Below, in pieces: positions 53,944-64,000 of a stretch of DNA of 64,000 nt (position 1 is the stretch's first letter; each line of letters starts with the position of its first letter). Position numbers and translations under genes: made by a program. Source of the stretch: Pholiota molesta (lineage: Eukaryota; Basidiomycota; Agaricomycetes; Agaricales; Strophariaceae). The notes beneath the pieces are model-generated. The model saw nothing but the letters and a program-made list of their open reading frames with translations, did no database searches and was not told the DNA's origin. The stretch is taken from the NCBI GenBank assembly GCA_014925825.1, contig JACGCK010000034.1, positions 186,001 through 250,000 of the forward strand. The letters are read 5' to 3'.

Positions 53944-55892
53944 TCCACCCCGCCGCAACAACGCCCGCACCGTCAACCTCAGACCCTATACCCCCGGTAC
54001 CCACTCCAGAGTACGACACCGCAGAGTCTGACGCGTCATCCAACCAAGCGCCCGAGCTCAGGCGCTCGTCGCGCGTGCGCAAGCCCGGCCCGGTGTTGCG
54101 AGACATCCTCGAAGGCCGCGCAGTCACTGGAGAGCGCAGGCGAGCCGCGCGCGCCCCGCAAATCCCAAATCCAGCGCCTATTGACGATCTCAACGATCCT
54201 GAGGGTGCGTCACCCGAAATCGAACCCGTTCTTGAAGGCAAAGGTGCCGCGGAATGGATCATGCCTGCCGAGGATTTCGTGCAAGAGTACGCGATGGCGG
54301 CGGAAATTAGTGAGGCGGAGGCGCTTGAACCGCGCAACCTCACGGAAGCGAAGCAGCGACCCGACTGGCCGCTGTGGGAGAAGGCGATTGAGGAGGAATT
54401 GAAGGTGCTGAAGGAGTCGGAGACGTGGATTTTGGTTGCGCCGCCGGATGGCGCCAACGTCATCGGGTCAAAGTGGGTTTTTCGTGCCAAAAAGGACGCA
54501 GCCGGGAACGTCGTGCGCTACAAGGCGCGCCTCGTTGCGCAGGGCTTCTCGCAGGTGCCGGGCGTCGATTATTTCGATACGTTCGCGCCCGTTGCGCGCC
54601 TCGCGTCGATACGAGCAATTCTTGCATACGCGGCCGCGCTCAACCTTGAAATCCATCAAATTGACGTCAAGGGTGCTTATCTCAATGGACTACTCACCAA
54701 GAACGAAGTAATCCACATGCGCCAACCTCCTGGATACGCGACCGACCGCCACCTCGTTTGCCGCCTCCTCAAGACGTTGTACGGGCTCAAACAGTCCGGC
54801 CGTCGTTGGTATCAGCGCCTCGTCGAGATCCTCGTCGAACTCCTGGGTTTCAAGCGCTGTGAAGTCGATCAGGCTGTATTCTACAAGCGCAGCGACGATG
54901 GAAAGGAACTCACCATAGTTATGGTGCATGTCGACGATTGCACCATTGCCTCGACGTCGTTGGCCCTTATTGAAGACTTCAAGGCGGAGATCGCAAAGCA
55001 TGTCGAAATTACGGACCTTGGAGAGCTTCACTGGCTCCTCGGAATAGAAGTCCGTCGTGTGCGCGAGCAGCGGCGTTTGCTTCTCTCGCAACGTTCCTAC
55101 ATAGAATCCATCATTCGTCGATACGGACTGCAGGATCTCAAGCCCGTCTCCATTCCGATGGATCCCAACACCCGCCTTTCGTCCGCCGATTCCCCTTCGA
55201 CGACGCAGGAATACGCGCGCATGCGAGACGTCCCGTATCATGAAGCGGTCGGCTCGTTGATGTACGCCGCGCTCGGTACGCGCCCGGATATTGCGTACGC
55301 CGTCCAGAACGCATCGCGCTTCTCGTCGAAGCCAGGCGTTGTGCACTGGGACGCCGTCAAGCGAATTTTTCGATACTTGAAGGGCACGCAGGATTTGTGG
55401 TTGGGATATGGCGGCGCTGGGAAGGAATTGGTAGGGTACGCGGACGCAGATGGAAGCATGGCGGAAGACCGTCACGCAATCAGCGGATATGCGTTTATGT
55501 TGAACGGCGGCGCCGTTTCTTGGAGCGCGAAGCGACAGGAAATCATTTCCCTGTCGACCACGGAGTCCGAGTACGTTGCGGCGACGCACGCGGCCAAGGA
55601 AGCGCTCTGGCTTCGATCGCTTCTGACTGAGGTCTTCTCAACGACACTCGACGCGACGACGCTCTTCTCGGACAACCAGTCCGCCATTGCACTCACCAAG
55701 GACCACCAATACCACGCCCGCACCAAGCACATCGACGTGCGCTTTCACTTCATTCGCTGGATCGTCGAAAACGGCTCGATACGCCTCGTTTATTGCCCAA
55801 CCGACGACATGGTCGCAGACGCGCTCACGAAAGCTCTCCCCTCGCCGAAAGTCAAACACTTTGCCGCGGAATTGGGACTCGCGTCGGTTTGA
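53940..55892 (+). CDS. Copia reverse transcriptase-RNase H part of polyprotein
   Basis: The second frame overlaps the first stop as ATGA. RT starts around residue 175 (YKARLVAQGFSQVPGVDY, FDTFAPVARLASIRAILA, IHQIDVKGAYLNG); the catalytic box is MVHVDDCTI at about 327; RNase H is at about 498 (GYADADGSMAEDRHAISGY, STTESEYVAATHAAKEALWL). It ends just before the polypurine tract. In intact Copia elements this is one frame with gag and integrase. The ATGA overlap could allow re-initiation, but a simple one-base deletion in a G run is the likelier explanation. Confidence 0.93.
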   Translation: MIHPAATTPAPSTSDPIPPVPTPEYDTAESDASSNQAPELRRSSRVRKPGPVLRDILEGRAVTGERRRAARAPQIPNPAPIDDLNDPEGASPEIEPVLEGKGAAEWIMPAEDFVQEYAMAAEISEAEALEPRNLTEAKQRPDWPLWEKAIEEELKVLKESETWILVAPPDGANVIGSKWVFRAKKDAAGNVVRYKARLVAQGFSQVPGVDYFDTFAPVARLASIRAILAYAAALNLEIHQIDVKGAYLNGLLTKNEVIHMRQPPGYATDRHLVCRLLKTLYGLKQSGRRWYQRLVEILVELLGFKRCEVDQAVFYKRSDDGKELTIVMVHVDDCTIASTSLALIEDFKAEIAKHVEITDLGELHWLLGIEVRRVREQRRLLLSQRSYIESIIRRYGLQDLKPVSIPMDPNTRLSSADSPSTTQEYARMRDVPYHEAVGSLMYAALGTRPDIAYAVQNASRFSSKPGVVHWDAVKRIFRYLKGTQDLWLGYGGAGKELVGYADADGSMAEDRHAISGYAFMLNGGAVSWSAKRQEIISLSTTESEYVAATHAAKEALWLRSLLTEVFSTTLDATTLFSDNQSAIALTKDHQYHARTKHIDVRFHFIRWIVENGSIRLVYCPTDDMVADALTKALPSPKVKHFAAELGLASV

Positions 55893-55899
55893 GGGGGAG
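55891..55899 (+). promoter_or_regulatory. Polypurine tract
   Basis: GAGGGGGAG directly precedes the right LTR and overlaps the end of the RT-RNase H frame; expected plus-strand primer site. Confidence 0.85.
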
Positions 55900-56300
55900 T
55901 GTTGGAATAATGCGCGCAACGCGCGTGCGGTGCGCGCGTACGGTCCGAGGTCAAACGCGCCGCAAGCTCGTTTCCACATGGTATCAGTATGCAATATTGC
56001 ATTTCGTTTCTATCGTTTCGTGCGCATTCGTTCACCGAATGCGCCATGTGTTTACTTTCTTTTGTCTCGTTCTTATCCCTTTTGGTACGACGGAGCTTTT
56101 CACGGATTCTCTAGATATACGGCGTAGTTACATTTTCGTGCACCTCAGTTGTTTGCCCCCCAAACCAACTGAGGTGAGCTTTATTCTATTGACATTTATC
56201 TACCTTTTCTTACAACGTTTGTAGCTTGATATTCTTACAGGTAGATACACTGAATATTAGTTGTTTGCCCCCCAAACCAACTGAGCTTGATATTCTTACA
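55900..56300 (+). repeat. Right LTR
   Basis: Same length as the left LTR, with one substitution seen (GCGCGCAACG against GCACGCAACG). Confidence 0.95.
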
Positions 56301-56305
56301 ATAGG

Positions 56306-59300
56306 GTCAGCCTAACGTCAACAAAGAGAAGGTGCGCACCATGTTCATGCATTTTTGATCCAAATACGACCTTTCACGGAACCCACACCAGTTATCTAGG
56401 GCCATCGAAAGTAACTGCATCAGACGCTTACAGAAAAACACAGATCGCCACTGCGAGATTCATGCCTCCATGCAGAGCGAGCTTCGAGCACCACATTCGC
56501 AGCTTCGACCTCCATCCACTGTCTTCACAGTCCGATGAACGCCAAGTTTGCTTGTCCGTCGGCGCCTAACGCGAGGTCTGACGAGCCCAGGTCACAGGGT
56601 ACTGGCGGTGGGGCGGTGCTATGGATGGGTTTGCGGACAGACCGTCATTGTATCGAGGGAGTTCTGTTTCGGTACAGGAAGTGAAGAGACTTCTGATACA
56701 CCGAGGACATCAACTCCGATAATCGAAAACATAAGTATCAGCGCAGACAAAAATTTTGCTCCAATCTATCGATAGAACAGAAAATGTAATCGTTGCGCAA
56801 ACATCGCGACTGAACCAAGGAGTGAATGACAGATAAGGAGAACAGAAGTCACAAGGTTGCTTCTGCCTAACATTTATCTAGGTCCTGGAACGATGCGAGC
56901 TTTGTACTACAACGCGAGATCGCAAATGCCATGGCAAGGCTTGACCTTGTCTCTCTTTCCACTTTCCTTTAGACGAAAAAAAACGCGCGCCCCAATTCCG
57001 TAAATTGCCTACCTGTATGTAGACGGCACCGATATGTCGTAATAGAGAGTTGCCTGCTTTAGCGACCTTAAATATATCCGCCGATAGTCTCGGCCGAGCT
57101 CGGTCTTCATTAAGAAACAACGTGCCCTTTCACATCGATTAGATTACAGGTCCCAGGATAACGACCATTTTCCCAGTATAAATACGAATGTGCGCCGCCA
57201 GCTACACCGTTCTTTCGACAAGTAATGTCTTCTCATCCCACACCTCTCCCCGGACTCATTCTCCCTCCCAATCTTTGATGACATTGACGACTTCATCCAG
57301 GCTCCGATGAACTCTGTACGGCCCACGATATGCAGTAAGTCGCCCATCTCCTCAGTCTATTTTTCGATTTTGCCAGTCGCCGGGCCCCGTCAGTCATCAC
57401 TCCCGTTCACCACATTAACGAACACAGACCCCATATAGCGCCCACCTACTCTGATCTCCTCCCGCCGCCATTTTGTATCTCAGTAACCTTTGTATCTTGT
57501 TAAACCCCGACTACATTTGTCATATACTTATTCAATACTTATTTGAACATCGCTTCCGCCCCATTCTTCAGTTTCCGTACTGCAGGCTATTACATAGATA
57601 TAATCTGTTGTTATTTCATGTTACTCAATGTGTCCATGATTTCTTTGATTTTGGAATGCAATTTTATCATCATGTCTTCTTGGGTCATTAACTCGGGATG
57701 ATTCGAAGTCTCCCTATCGTTCGTAACTGACAGAACCATCTATACGAACTTCGTCACGACGATGATGCTGGCTCAAAGAAGAAACAAATTTGAATGTATA
57801 TTGCGAAATAACATATTCATCCAAAACCGCAACGACCATAACCTAGAGTCAATCCGCTATATGGATACCACGAATCCGCGGTCTTCGAGAGCGACACATA
57901 CAACTAACACATCCACACAGGAGGGACGAACGAACGCGATAGACCCGAGTCCTGCCTCGGTTCTTCCGTCGAACGCGCAAAGATACCTACCCATCAGGCC
58001 CGCCTGCACGCCAGCTCGTCCTAGCCGTTCACGAACGCTCCTGAATTCAAGCCCACGTGCGGTCCAGAAACAAAGGGAGAACGGCGCCAGAAGAGCACGC
58101 GTACACGCCGTTCACAGACAGCCAGCCTGTTCCGCGCTCCACACCCGCCGCGAACACCCACCCGGCGTGGAAGGCCAGCAGCGGACCCCGCCGCGGCGCC
58201 GGACACCGCCCCACTGCGCCCGACCACGCAGACCGACGCGACCCAGGCGCCGCCTTCGCCATCCACACGGCCAGGAGAGCGGGCTGCGGCGCCGCGCACC
58301 GCGCCACGCCCCCACGGGTCACCCCAACGCGCTCTGCTCATACGCGATCGAGGAGCATACAGGTCTGCCTGACAGGTGTTGCCCGCGATGACGGATGGGA
58401 GGGGAGGCACAGATTCAAGAGCCACGGATAGCAGCACAGAAAGTCCTCAATGGCACCGCCGCCGCCCCACCGCGCGCGGGAGCATCGTGTCCCATTTTCA
58501 CCCCTCGCACGCCGCCCGCGGGGCCACGAAAGGTGTACACAAGCAAGTGCACCGCAGAATGCTCTTAGACATACACCCTCTCCCTCCGCTGCGCTGCAGC
58601 ATGTATCTGAAAAAGGGAAAGCACGCGGGGACGAGGGAGTCAAGAATACACGGAAACGCACTGGCGACGGCGAGGGGCGTGCAAGGCGATGGATACGGAT
58701 GGCAGGTGAAATATGGCAAGAACGGCAGCGGTACATGCGGGTCGTTGCAGGCGAAACACACGCACAGGTGAGATGGAAGAAGAGAAAAAAACACAGGCTT
58801 CGGCGAGGGAGAGATGTCCAGGCTAACTGGTGGAGCTAGAATAATAAGGACGTGTCGTGATAGCCTCTGCAAGTTTGCGAGAGGACAGGCGCCGAATATG
58901 CGTGCGGCAGAAGACACCGGATATCGCGCAGCAGAGGGGAGCAGGAACAGCGGCATGAGACTGCCCCCAGATCCACGGAAGACGAAACAAAGCCTGCACG
59001 GACCGCGAACAACGCCGACTTCAACATTGACCGACATAAACATCGATGCCAATAGAAACGGTTTCAGGTAAGTCGAACACTTGAACAAACGGAAAGGAGG
59101 GCAGAAACCGCAGCCGATAACGGAGGGGGAAAAAAATGCATCGATAGCCTCACGACCCACAGCAGATGACCATCCTCATTGGAACACCACTTTAAATCTG
59201 GGATCTACCCATGCCGCAAGTCCAGTGCACAGTCGTACTCCCGACCGCCCATAGTCCCCGTCACTCGTCATGTGGATGTTTCATCTTTCCTGGACAGTGG

Positions 59301-59560
59301 ACACCGACAGACGCCGTGGGCACGGGCAGCGAAGCGATACGCGTGGCAACGAGAGCGTGCAGGCAGGGGTAGATCAGAGGCAGTGGCCAGTGGCGGACGG
59401 TGGCTGGTGCAGTAGGTGGCAGACATGAGTCTGGGAAATGACAGTGAGGGAAGAAAGGGATGGTACGGCCGCTCGGAACCTATGAACCGAGGTTGGTGGA
59501 CGCCACAAGTAGAAGCAGCGTCCATCCCTTGGTGGGAGGTAGTGGTGGTACACTTCGGAC
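56306..59560. other. Three kilobases without a recognised gene
   Basis: 56306-57170: nothing recognised. 57174-57420: a TATAAATA at 57177 followed 46 bp later by ATGTCTTCTCATCCC, but the frame stops after 17 codons; a +1 shift would add DDIDDFIQAPMNSVRP, so this may be a dead or mis-sequenced small gene. 57420-57760: AT-rich. 57760-58860: GC-rich with competing Pro/Arg/Ala frames on both strands, no similarity. 58860-59560: nothing until the family X similarity begins. Confidence 0.35.
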
Positions 59561-61140
59561 AGTGTGATGTTTGGTTTCTCGTCACAAACATCACAATCGA
59601 TCCGATGGTTCCCACGTCCATCCTCTTCCTTCCTCTTCAGTCTTATCATCCGTGGCTCACATTCAAAGTTAAGATTGGGCTGGGGATACCCGAATCTAAA
59701 TGGTTCTTTCAGCACGAGCCGTCTTTTGATGTTCGCACTCATCCACTCGACTCACTGAGACCAGTGCGTGTGGTGTTGGTCGCGCACGGCTGCGTCATCG
59801 ATCATTATATCAGGTGTGTACGACCTAGTCCTTGTCCATCTATTCCATGTATTGTGTATTTGACCTCGTCGTTCATCTATTCAGGAAGAGGAACCAAGCG
59901 TCGTATACCTACCCCTCCAAGTCCCAACGATGAAATCCGCCCCCACGTTCAGCACCGCCAACGAAATGTCCCCAGCCGCGTTCCGTCGACGCTCCCCGTC
60001 CACTCCGATGCCCACCAAGACGCACGTCCTATACCGCCTCTCCGCATCACTCGAACCGTTGCTCACTGCCAAGGCTCGCTGGACAGGCCCTGATCGATCC
60101 GCGACGGCTACGCTGTATCGTCGTACCATTCACATGCCGCGTACGAAGAGCATGAGCGGTATAGACGCGTAGTCGATACACGGGGCATGAAACGCAGGGC
60201 GTTCGACGTGCCTCCGCTACCTTGAGCTCATTGGTGAGGCTGCTGAAGCCGCAGACGCTGGGGAAGTGGACGTGGTCAAGGGCTTGTTCACCAACGCGGT
60301 CCAGATGCGCTACATTGACTATCCGTATACTACTCCATCTCACATTCTGCACAAACTAGTCGGTGCGGATACCGCGTACCAGTATCAACTGCACCCCAGA
60401 GGCGCGTCTCGCCGTCGCGAACACGATGGCGTCATCGTTCCCACCCGCGACCAACACTCAACCAATGAAGCGCGTAGAAAAGATTACCAGCCAGCCCCAC
60501 CTCACCCCGCGGCGTCGATCCCAGCGAGCCAGGCCAAACCCACTGCTCCGCACCGCACCGCGTATCTTTTCCCTTGACGGCGTCGCGGCCCTCGGCGCAG
60601 GAGCCGATCTCAAACGTTGGGCTCGTGCCGGAACTGTACATACAGGGCGTTGAACGTGGAGGATCGCCGCTGGAGGCAGGGATAAGGCGATGAAAAGGAA
60701 AAGCCTGCTTGGGACTCATGCGCGGGAGTGAGTCGCGCTGTGTTATATTTCCGTTGTTTGATCTCTGCTGATGTCGTTCGCGGCAGCCAGTTCGCCCCTG
60801 CGGACCACGCCCTCGTCCGTATCCCATCACAACTGGACATAACTGGGCACGAACTCGTTTTTCGCGGCCGCAGTGGTAAGTCGCCTGCGTCTCCGTTTCC
60901 TCCGTCATCGCTCACGATCCGTTGGACTCCAAGACCAACCACTGCGCAAGACCCGCACGACCCGCTCCCAAGTCCGCGCTAGCTCTTTGCGCTCCAGGTG
61001 GCTGCGCCCTGCCTCGGCGTCCTCGACACCATCAACATGGAATAAGGGGCGTAGGACGCTGCGTGCGCGCGGGGTGTGGTCGTTTGGGCATGAGCATAAG
61101 GGTTAAGGACATGCGCAGGTGCGGCGCGGGACGATAGCGC
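59561..61140 (+). pseudogene. Family X copy 3 (plus strand, degenerate)
   Basis: Plus-strand pieces parallel the minus-strand copy at 45070-47110. First exon near 59640-59818 reads WLTFKVKIGLGIPESKWFFQ and then GCVIDHYIR before a GTGTGT donor. A piece near 60440-60540 reads NTQPMKRVEKITSQPHL, matching the IQTMKCFEKIISHPHL stretch of copy 2. Another, near 60770-60870, reads SADVVRGSQFAPADHALV, matching SIIADGCVARGSPFTAADYS. It is followed by an intron alike in sequence (GTAAGTCGCCTGCGTCTCCG). Frames between them are broken. Unknown function. Confidence 0.45.
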
Positions 61141-62013
61141 TCGTCCCCCAAACCCAGCAACATCGCGACACCTAGAGACTTTTTTGAGGCTTTCGTTGGC
61201 GGTGATTGACCAGATAATGGCTCAGGTGTGTCCCGTCTTGGGGCGTGTACTGAGCTGGGCGCTGATGCTTGGTGCGACAGGGTGTTCAAGCGGCAGGAAA
61301 TGCAGACCTTGATTGGGCGCCTAACTTCTTCTAGTGATCGCGGTGATCTTCGACACCATGTGCACTGTGGAAGGCGGAAATAGGATGCGCATCGGCGCAT
61401 TCTGACTTGCGATTGCCTGCGTTTTCTGACGGTTCGTAGCTGGCCGCCTCTGTTGTTCGTGCATTCGAATTTCATCGGCTGCTATCCAAAAATGCTGATG
61501 ACCCTTCCGGCATGCTTCGCTAGTGGATTCAAAGAGCTCTTGCCCAGCTCTTCATGAGGAGAAGCCGAGTGTACGCTTCGCGAGAAGAGGTTGGAGGTTA
61601 TCAATTCGGCTTGATCTGACGTTGTAAAAAAAATCTTGGTAGTTGTGGGACTTTTTGTTTTCGTGTTAGATAGCCTTGGGCTTTATTTCAACTCTGTGTA
61701 TTCTGATTGTAAGAATATGGATGGTTTCCTTTGTTAGCACATTCTTGCGCGACGCGCAGGCGATAACTTGGATGTGGCATTTGCCACTCGGCACATCGGG
61801 CCAAATCTCAATGTGTTCTGGGTCCGGAGGCGAAGATACGTAGCTGGCATGTATCGGGATAATCTTCGGGACACGGCGGCCTGGCAGGGGCCAATGCTGT
61901 GTATAATCTATCACTATCACTATCACCTGACGGTTTCGGCTTTTTCAATTGTCGAGACTCGATACCCAGTTCCGAAATTTCCAACGTCCCGCTTTGCCTC
62001 TGCTTCCACAACG
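61141..62013. other. Upstream of F-box gene 4
   Basis: No gene recognised to about 61760. From 61760 the sequence is open in frame with the F-box protein, but without similarity to its paralogue before about 61950; most likely promoter and 5' UTR. Confidence 0.4.
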
Positions 62014-63447
62014 ATGCTATCATCAAAATCCAGTCCTTCGACCAAGAGCCCGATAAGCACAGTTCCTTACGACATTCTCTTCGAGATCTTTGTCCGTTGT
62101 CTTCCCCAAGACCGCTTTGAAATTCGCCAGCCCGAAACGAGGATCGCGCCCATACTCTTATGCCATATTTGCTCTTCTTGGAGAGCGATCGCACTCACAA
62201 CTCCTATCCTATGGTCGCAACTATCGTTTTGCTTCACAATACGGGGCTGGGCATTTGTCCAGAACGAGATCGACTTCATCCGATGGTGGAAAAAGAATCA
62301 GGGCTCAATTGCGCCCTTTCTCCGCCTTGCTATTGACGGAGATCACAACAAATTCAGACCTCTAGCTGGAGACGTAACAACTGTTGCTCTTGTTATGAAC
62401 TATATGAGCACGGCACAGCACCTGGAGATCGAGCCGCTCTTTTGGGACCTAGTCCCAGCCGTGATGTACAGAATCGGAGAGCCTGTCACATTATTTCCAA
62501 ATCTCCATACTCTGGTGGCATATGAATGTCCACCGCGCTCCCGCACAAACCATTATTTCCATCATATGTTCCCAGCATTGCGACGTCTAGCCATTGTCGA
62601 CAAAAACCAGTCTCTCAAAGATACCTCTATCCCCGCCCAATGGGCGACATTGACCCACCTATCCATCACCACTTTCATTATCTCTCTTGATTTCTGGGTC
62701 CACTTAACATCAGCTGTTCCTCGTTTACAATGGGCGTACGTCTACTTCAATCATCACACTCCATCCGACCCCGACAAATACGCAAACCCTATCCCACGCA
62801 TTCTCCCGCAACTGTCCACCTTGTTCATTCGGTCAAGCGACAACAACGGCAACGACTCTCTACTCAGTCCACTTTTTGTGGGCCTGCGTTTACCTGCCCT
62901 CCGTAATCTTTTTCTGGCTTCTGTCATCGGGCAGTGGTGGGACCACAGCGGCATCACCGATATCCACACCATCCTCCAGTCTGCGCCTGCCCTCCAAAAT
63001 CTCACCCTGCTGAAATACAACTATCTCTCTCGTGCCGAAATAAATTATGCCAAAGGGACCGCCGCCGCGGTCGGCGGCGTCGGGCCTATCTGGAGTTGCG
63101 TGCCTCACTTAGTGCATCTACAACTCGAACTGTATATAGCGCGCGATTACGGTGACCGTGAAAGCGAGGCACACGCAGAGAAAGAGTTGGCTATCTTCGC
63201 GCGCAGTGCCTTCTTTTCCAATAATCGCTGGCTGGACCTCGACAACCCCGTGTGCCCTATCAAAACCATCACCGTCATCGACCCCGGATTGTCGTCGCCC
63301 AGTCACCAACCCGAGAGCGACACGCACCGGAAACCACCGATTATTCGAAAATGTGTCGGGAATGCGTCGAATATCGCTCTGCACGTCATATCACAACCAT
63401 TCACTGATTTCGCGGACTCGTGGAAGGAATGGCGTTCAGGAAATTAG
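62014..63447 (+). CDS. F-box-like protein 4
   Basis: Intronless, 477 residues from MLSSKSSPSTKSP, the start shared with protein 2; the frame is open upstream to 61768 with no conserved Met. F-box-like motif: ISTVPYDILFEIFVRCLP, ILLCHICSSWRAIALTTPI, LWSQLS. Body with FIRWWKKNQGSIAPFLRLA, LPQLSTLFI, ILQSAPALQNLTL, ending DSWKEWRSGN. It is the closest relative of protein 2 but on the opposite strand, and both have family X to their right. Expected SCF substrate-recognition subunit. Intact. Confidence 0.8.
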   Translation: MLSSKSSPSTKSPISTVPYDILFEIFVRCLPQDRFEIRQPETRIAPILLCHICSSWRAIALTTPILWSQLSFCFTIRGWAFVQNEIDFIRWWKKNQGSIAPFLRLAIDGDHNKFRPLAGDVTTVALVMNYMSTAQHLEIEPLFWDLVPAVMYRIGEPVTLFPNLHTLVAYECPPRSRTNHYFHHMFPALRRLAIVDKNQSLKDTSIPAQWATLTHLSITTFIISLDFWVHLTSAVPRLQWAYVYFNHHTPSDPDKYANPIPRILPQLSTLFIRSSDNNGNDSLLSPLFVGLRLPALRNLFLASVIGQWWDHSGITDIHTILQSAPALQNLTLLKYNYLSRAEINYAKGTAAAVGGVGPIWSCVPHLVHLQLELYIARDYGDRESEAHAEKELAIFARSAFFSNNRWLDLDNPVCPIKTITVIDPGLSSPSHQPESDTHRKPPIIRKCVGNASNIALHVISQPFTDFADSWKEWRSGN

Positions 63448-63599
63448 AATTTTATAACTATTACACAGATTTGTACGTTGTTATCTGCCTAATACCAAGA
63501 TTTATTCTGCAGAGACTTGGAATGAAGAGCGGTCGAGATATCAAAGGACTTCAGCAATCATAAATTCCAAATATTAAAAATTCACTCCTGCCTGAATTG

Positions 63600-64000
63600 A
63601 TCGAACCTCGGCGCTTTTGGATCCACCTCCCAAAGCCGATGAAATCCATTTAGCGCTCGACATCGCGATGCGGCGCGGGCCTTGGAGCGGGTGGTCGGGT
63701 TTCGAGTAGTTGTTGGAGTAGCTGTCGGTCTTCGAAGCTGCAACGAATCGTAAGCGCCTATGGTGGCAACGGAGACGTAGTCTACTTACACCGCGCCCTC
63801 GAGGAACGAGTTCGTGATCAGCTGGAATATGGCGAGAGCATGATCTGCTGCAATGAACGGGCTACCACAAACGACGCAGCCGTCAGCGATGATCGAATTC
63901 AAGGATCACAATGTGCTTACTCCTGTGCATGGATCCCAAGAAACCACGTCATGACCTTATCCCTGACCGCCTCCTAGGAGCACCGCATCTGGGGCGCGAT
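63600..64000 (-). pseudogene. Family X copy 4, 3' portion, running off the window
   Basis: Minus strand. 63930-63790 reads SIIADGCVVCGSPFIAADHA and then a GTAAGTAGACTACGTCTCCG intron. 63735-63600 reads LLQQLLETRPPAPRPAPHRD and FIGFGRWIQKRRGS. It aligns with 45700-45310 of copy 2; its exon after the intron is more open than in copy 2. The 5' part lies beyond the window, so integrity is unknown. Confidence 0.45.

Larger units (their letters stand above)
50848..56300 (+). mobile_element. Complete Ty1/Copia LTR retrotransposon
   Basis: A 5453-bp element with 401-bp LTRs (50848-51248 and 55900-56300), TG...CA ends, a 5-bp ATAGG target duplication, a primer site, a gag-pol frame and a polypurine tract. 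I found one difference between the LTRs (A in the left, G in the right, 14 bases in), so insertion is very recent. The order protease-integrase-RT-RNase H places it in Copia. The pol frame is interrupted by one missing base (see 53877-53880), otherwise it looks competent. Confidence 0.95.

Noticed and set aside
53930..53950. Programmed frameshift or re-initiation in the Copia element
   Set aside because: Possible because of the ATGA overlap, but the upstream frame loses conserved sequence already at the G run 53877-53880, so a one-base deletion or sequencing error is simpler.
57762..58391. 209-codon plus-strand frame and overlapping minus-strand frames
   Set aside because: Arg/Pro-rich in all frames, no family similarity, no splice or promoter support.

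Overview
The window is nuclear DNA of a filamentous fungus, almost certainly an agaricomycete basidiomycete. Genes are cut by many 50-70 nt GT-AG introns, and the families present are basidiomycete ones: a secreted plant-type haem peroxidase, a DUF6534 membrane protein, a berberine-bridge-type FAD oxidase, DUF3632, large F-box-like proteins, small cysteine-rich secreted proteins and a Copia retrotransposon. There is nothing prokaryotic: no operons, CRISPR or rRNA, and I saw no convincing tRNA.

Layout. 0.5-3.0 kb: peroxidase with a probable GPI signal. 3.5-5.4 kb: DUF6534 multi-exon gene. 6.1-8.1 kb: dead flavocytochrome b2 (L-lactate dehydrogenase) copy. 9.2-12.8 kb: copy A of a small secreted protein family, with a 2.0 kb MITE-like element in its last codons. 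13.9-15.7 kb: secreted FAD oxidase. 17.8-26.4 kb: tandem copies B, C and D of the secreted protein family, containing a near-identical 2.28 kb duplicated block and more MITE-like elements. 27.0-36.4 kb: duplicated, decayed ground with HNH-endonuclease-like relics, F-box fragments, an intact DUF3632 gene and a separate small Cys-rich secreted protein. 36.5-40 kb: copy E next to an F-box gene. 40.6-47.1 kb: relics of an unrecognised multi-exon family ('family X') around a second F-box gene. 47.5-49.2 kb: third F-box gene. 49.2-50.4 kb: AT-rich, element-like DNA. 50.85-56.30 kb: a complete, very young Copia element with 401 bp LTRs and a 5 bp target duplication. 56.3-59.4 kb: no gene recognised. 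59.6-61.1 kb: another family X relic. 62.0-63.4 kb: fourth F-box gene. 63.6-64.0 kb: start of another family X copy running off the window.

Theme. This is an accessory region shaped by tandem duplication, gene conversion and transposition. Its most interesting part is the five-copy secreted protein family (6 Cys, two crystallin-like Greek-key signatures). Individual copies were altered by a transposon that supplied a stop codon, by an exon born from a microhomology-bounded duplication, and by conversion. Several single-base homopolymer indels in otherwise good genes (peroxidase, F-box, Copia pol) may be assembly errors or real lesions; this cannot be settled from one sequence.
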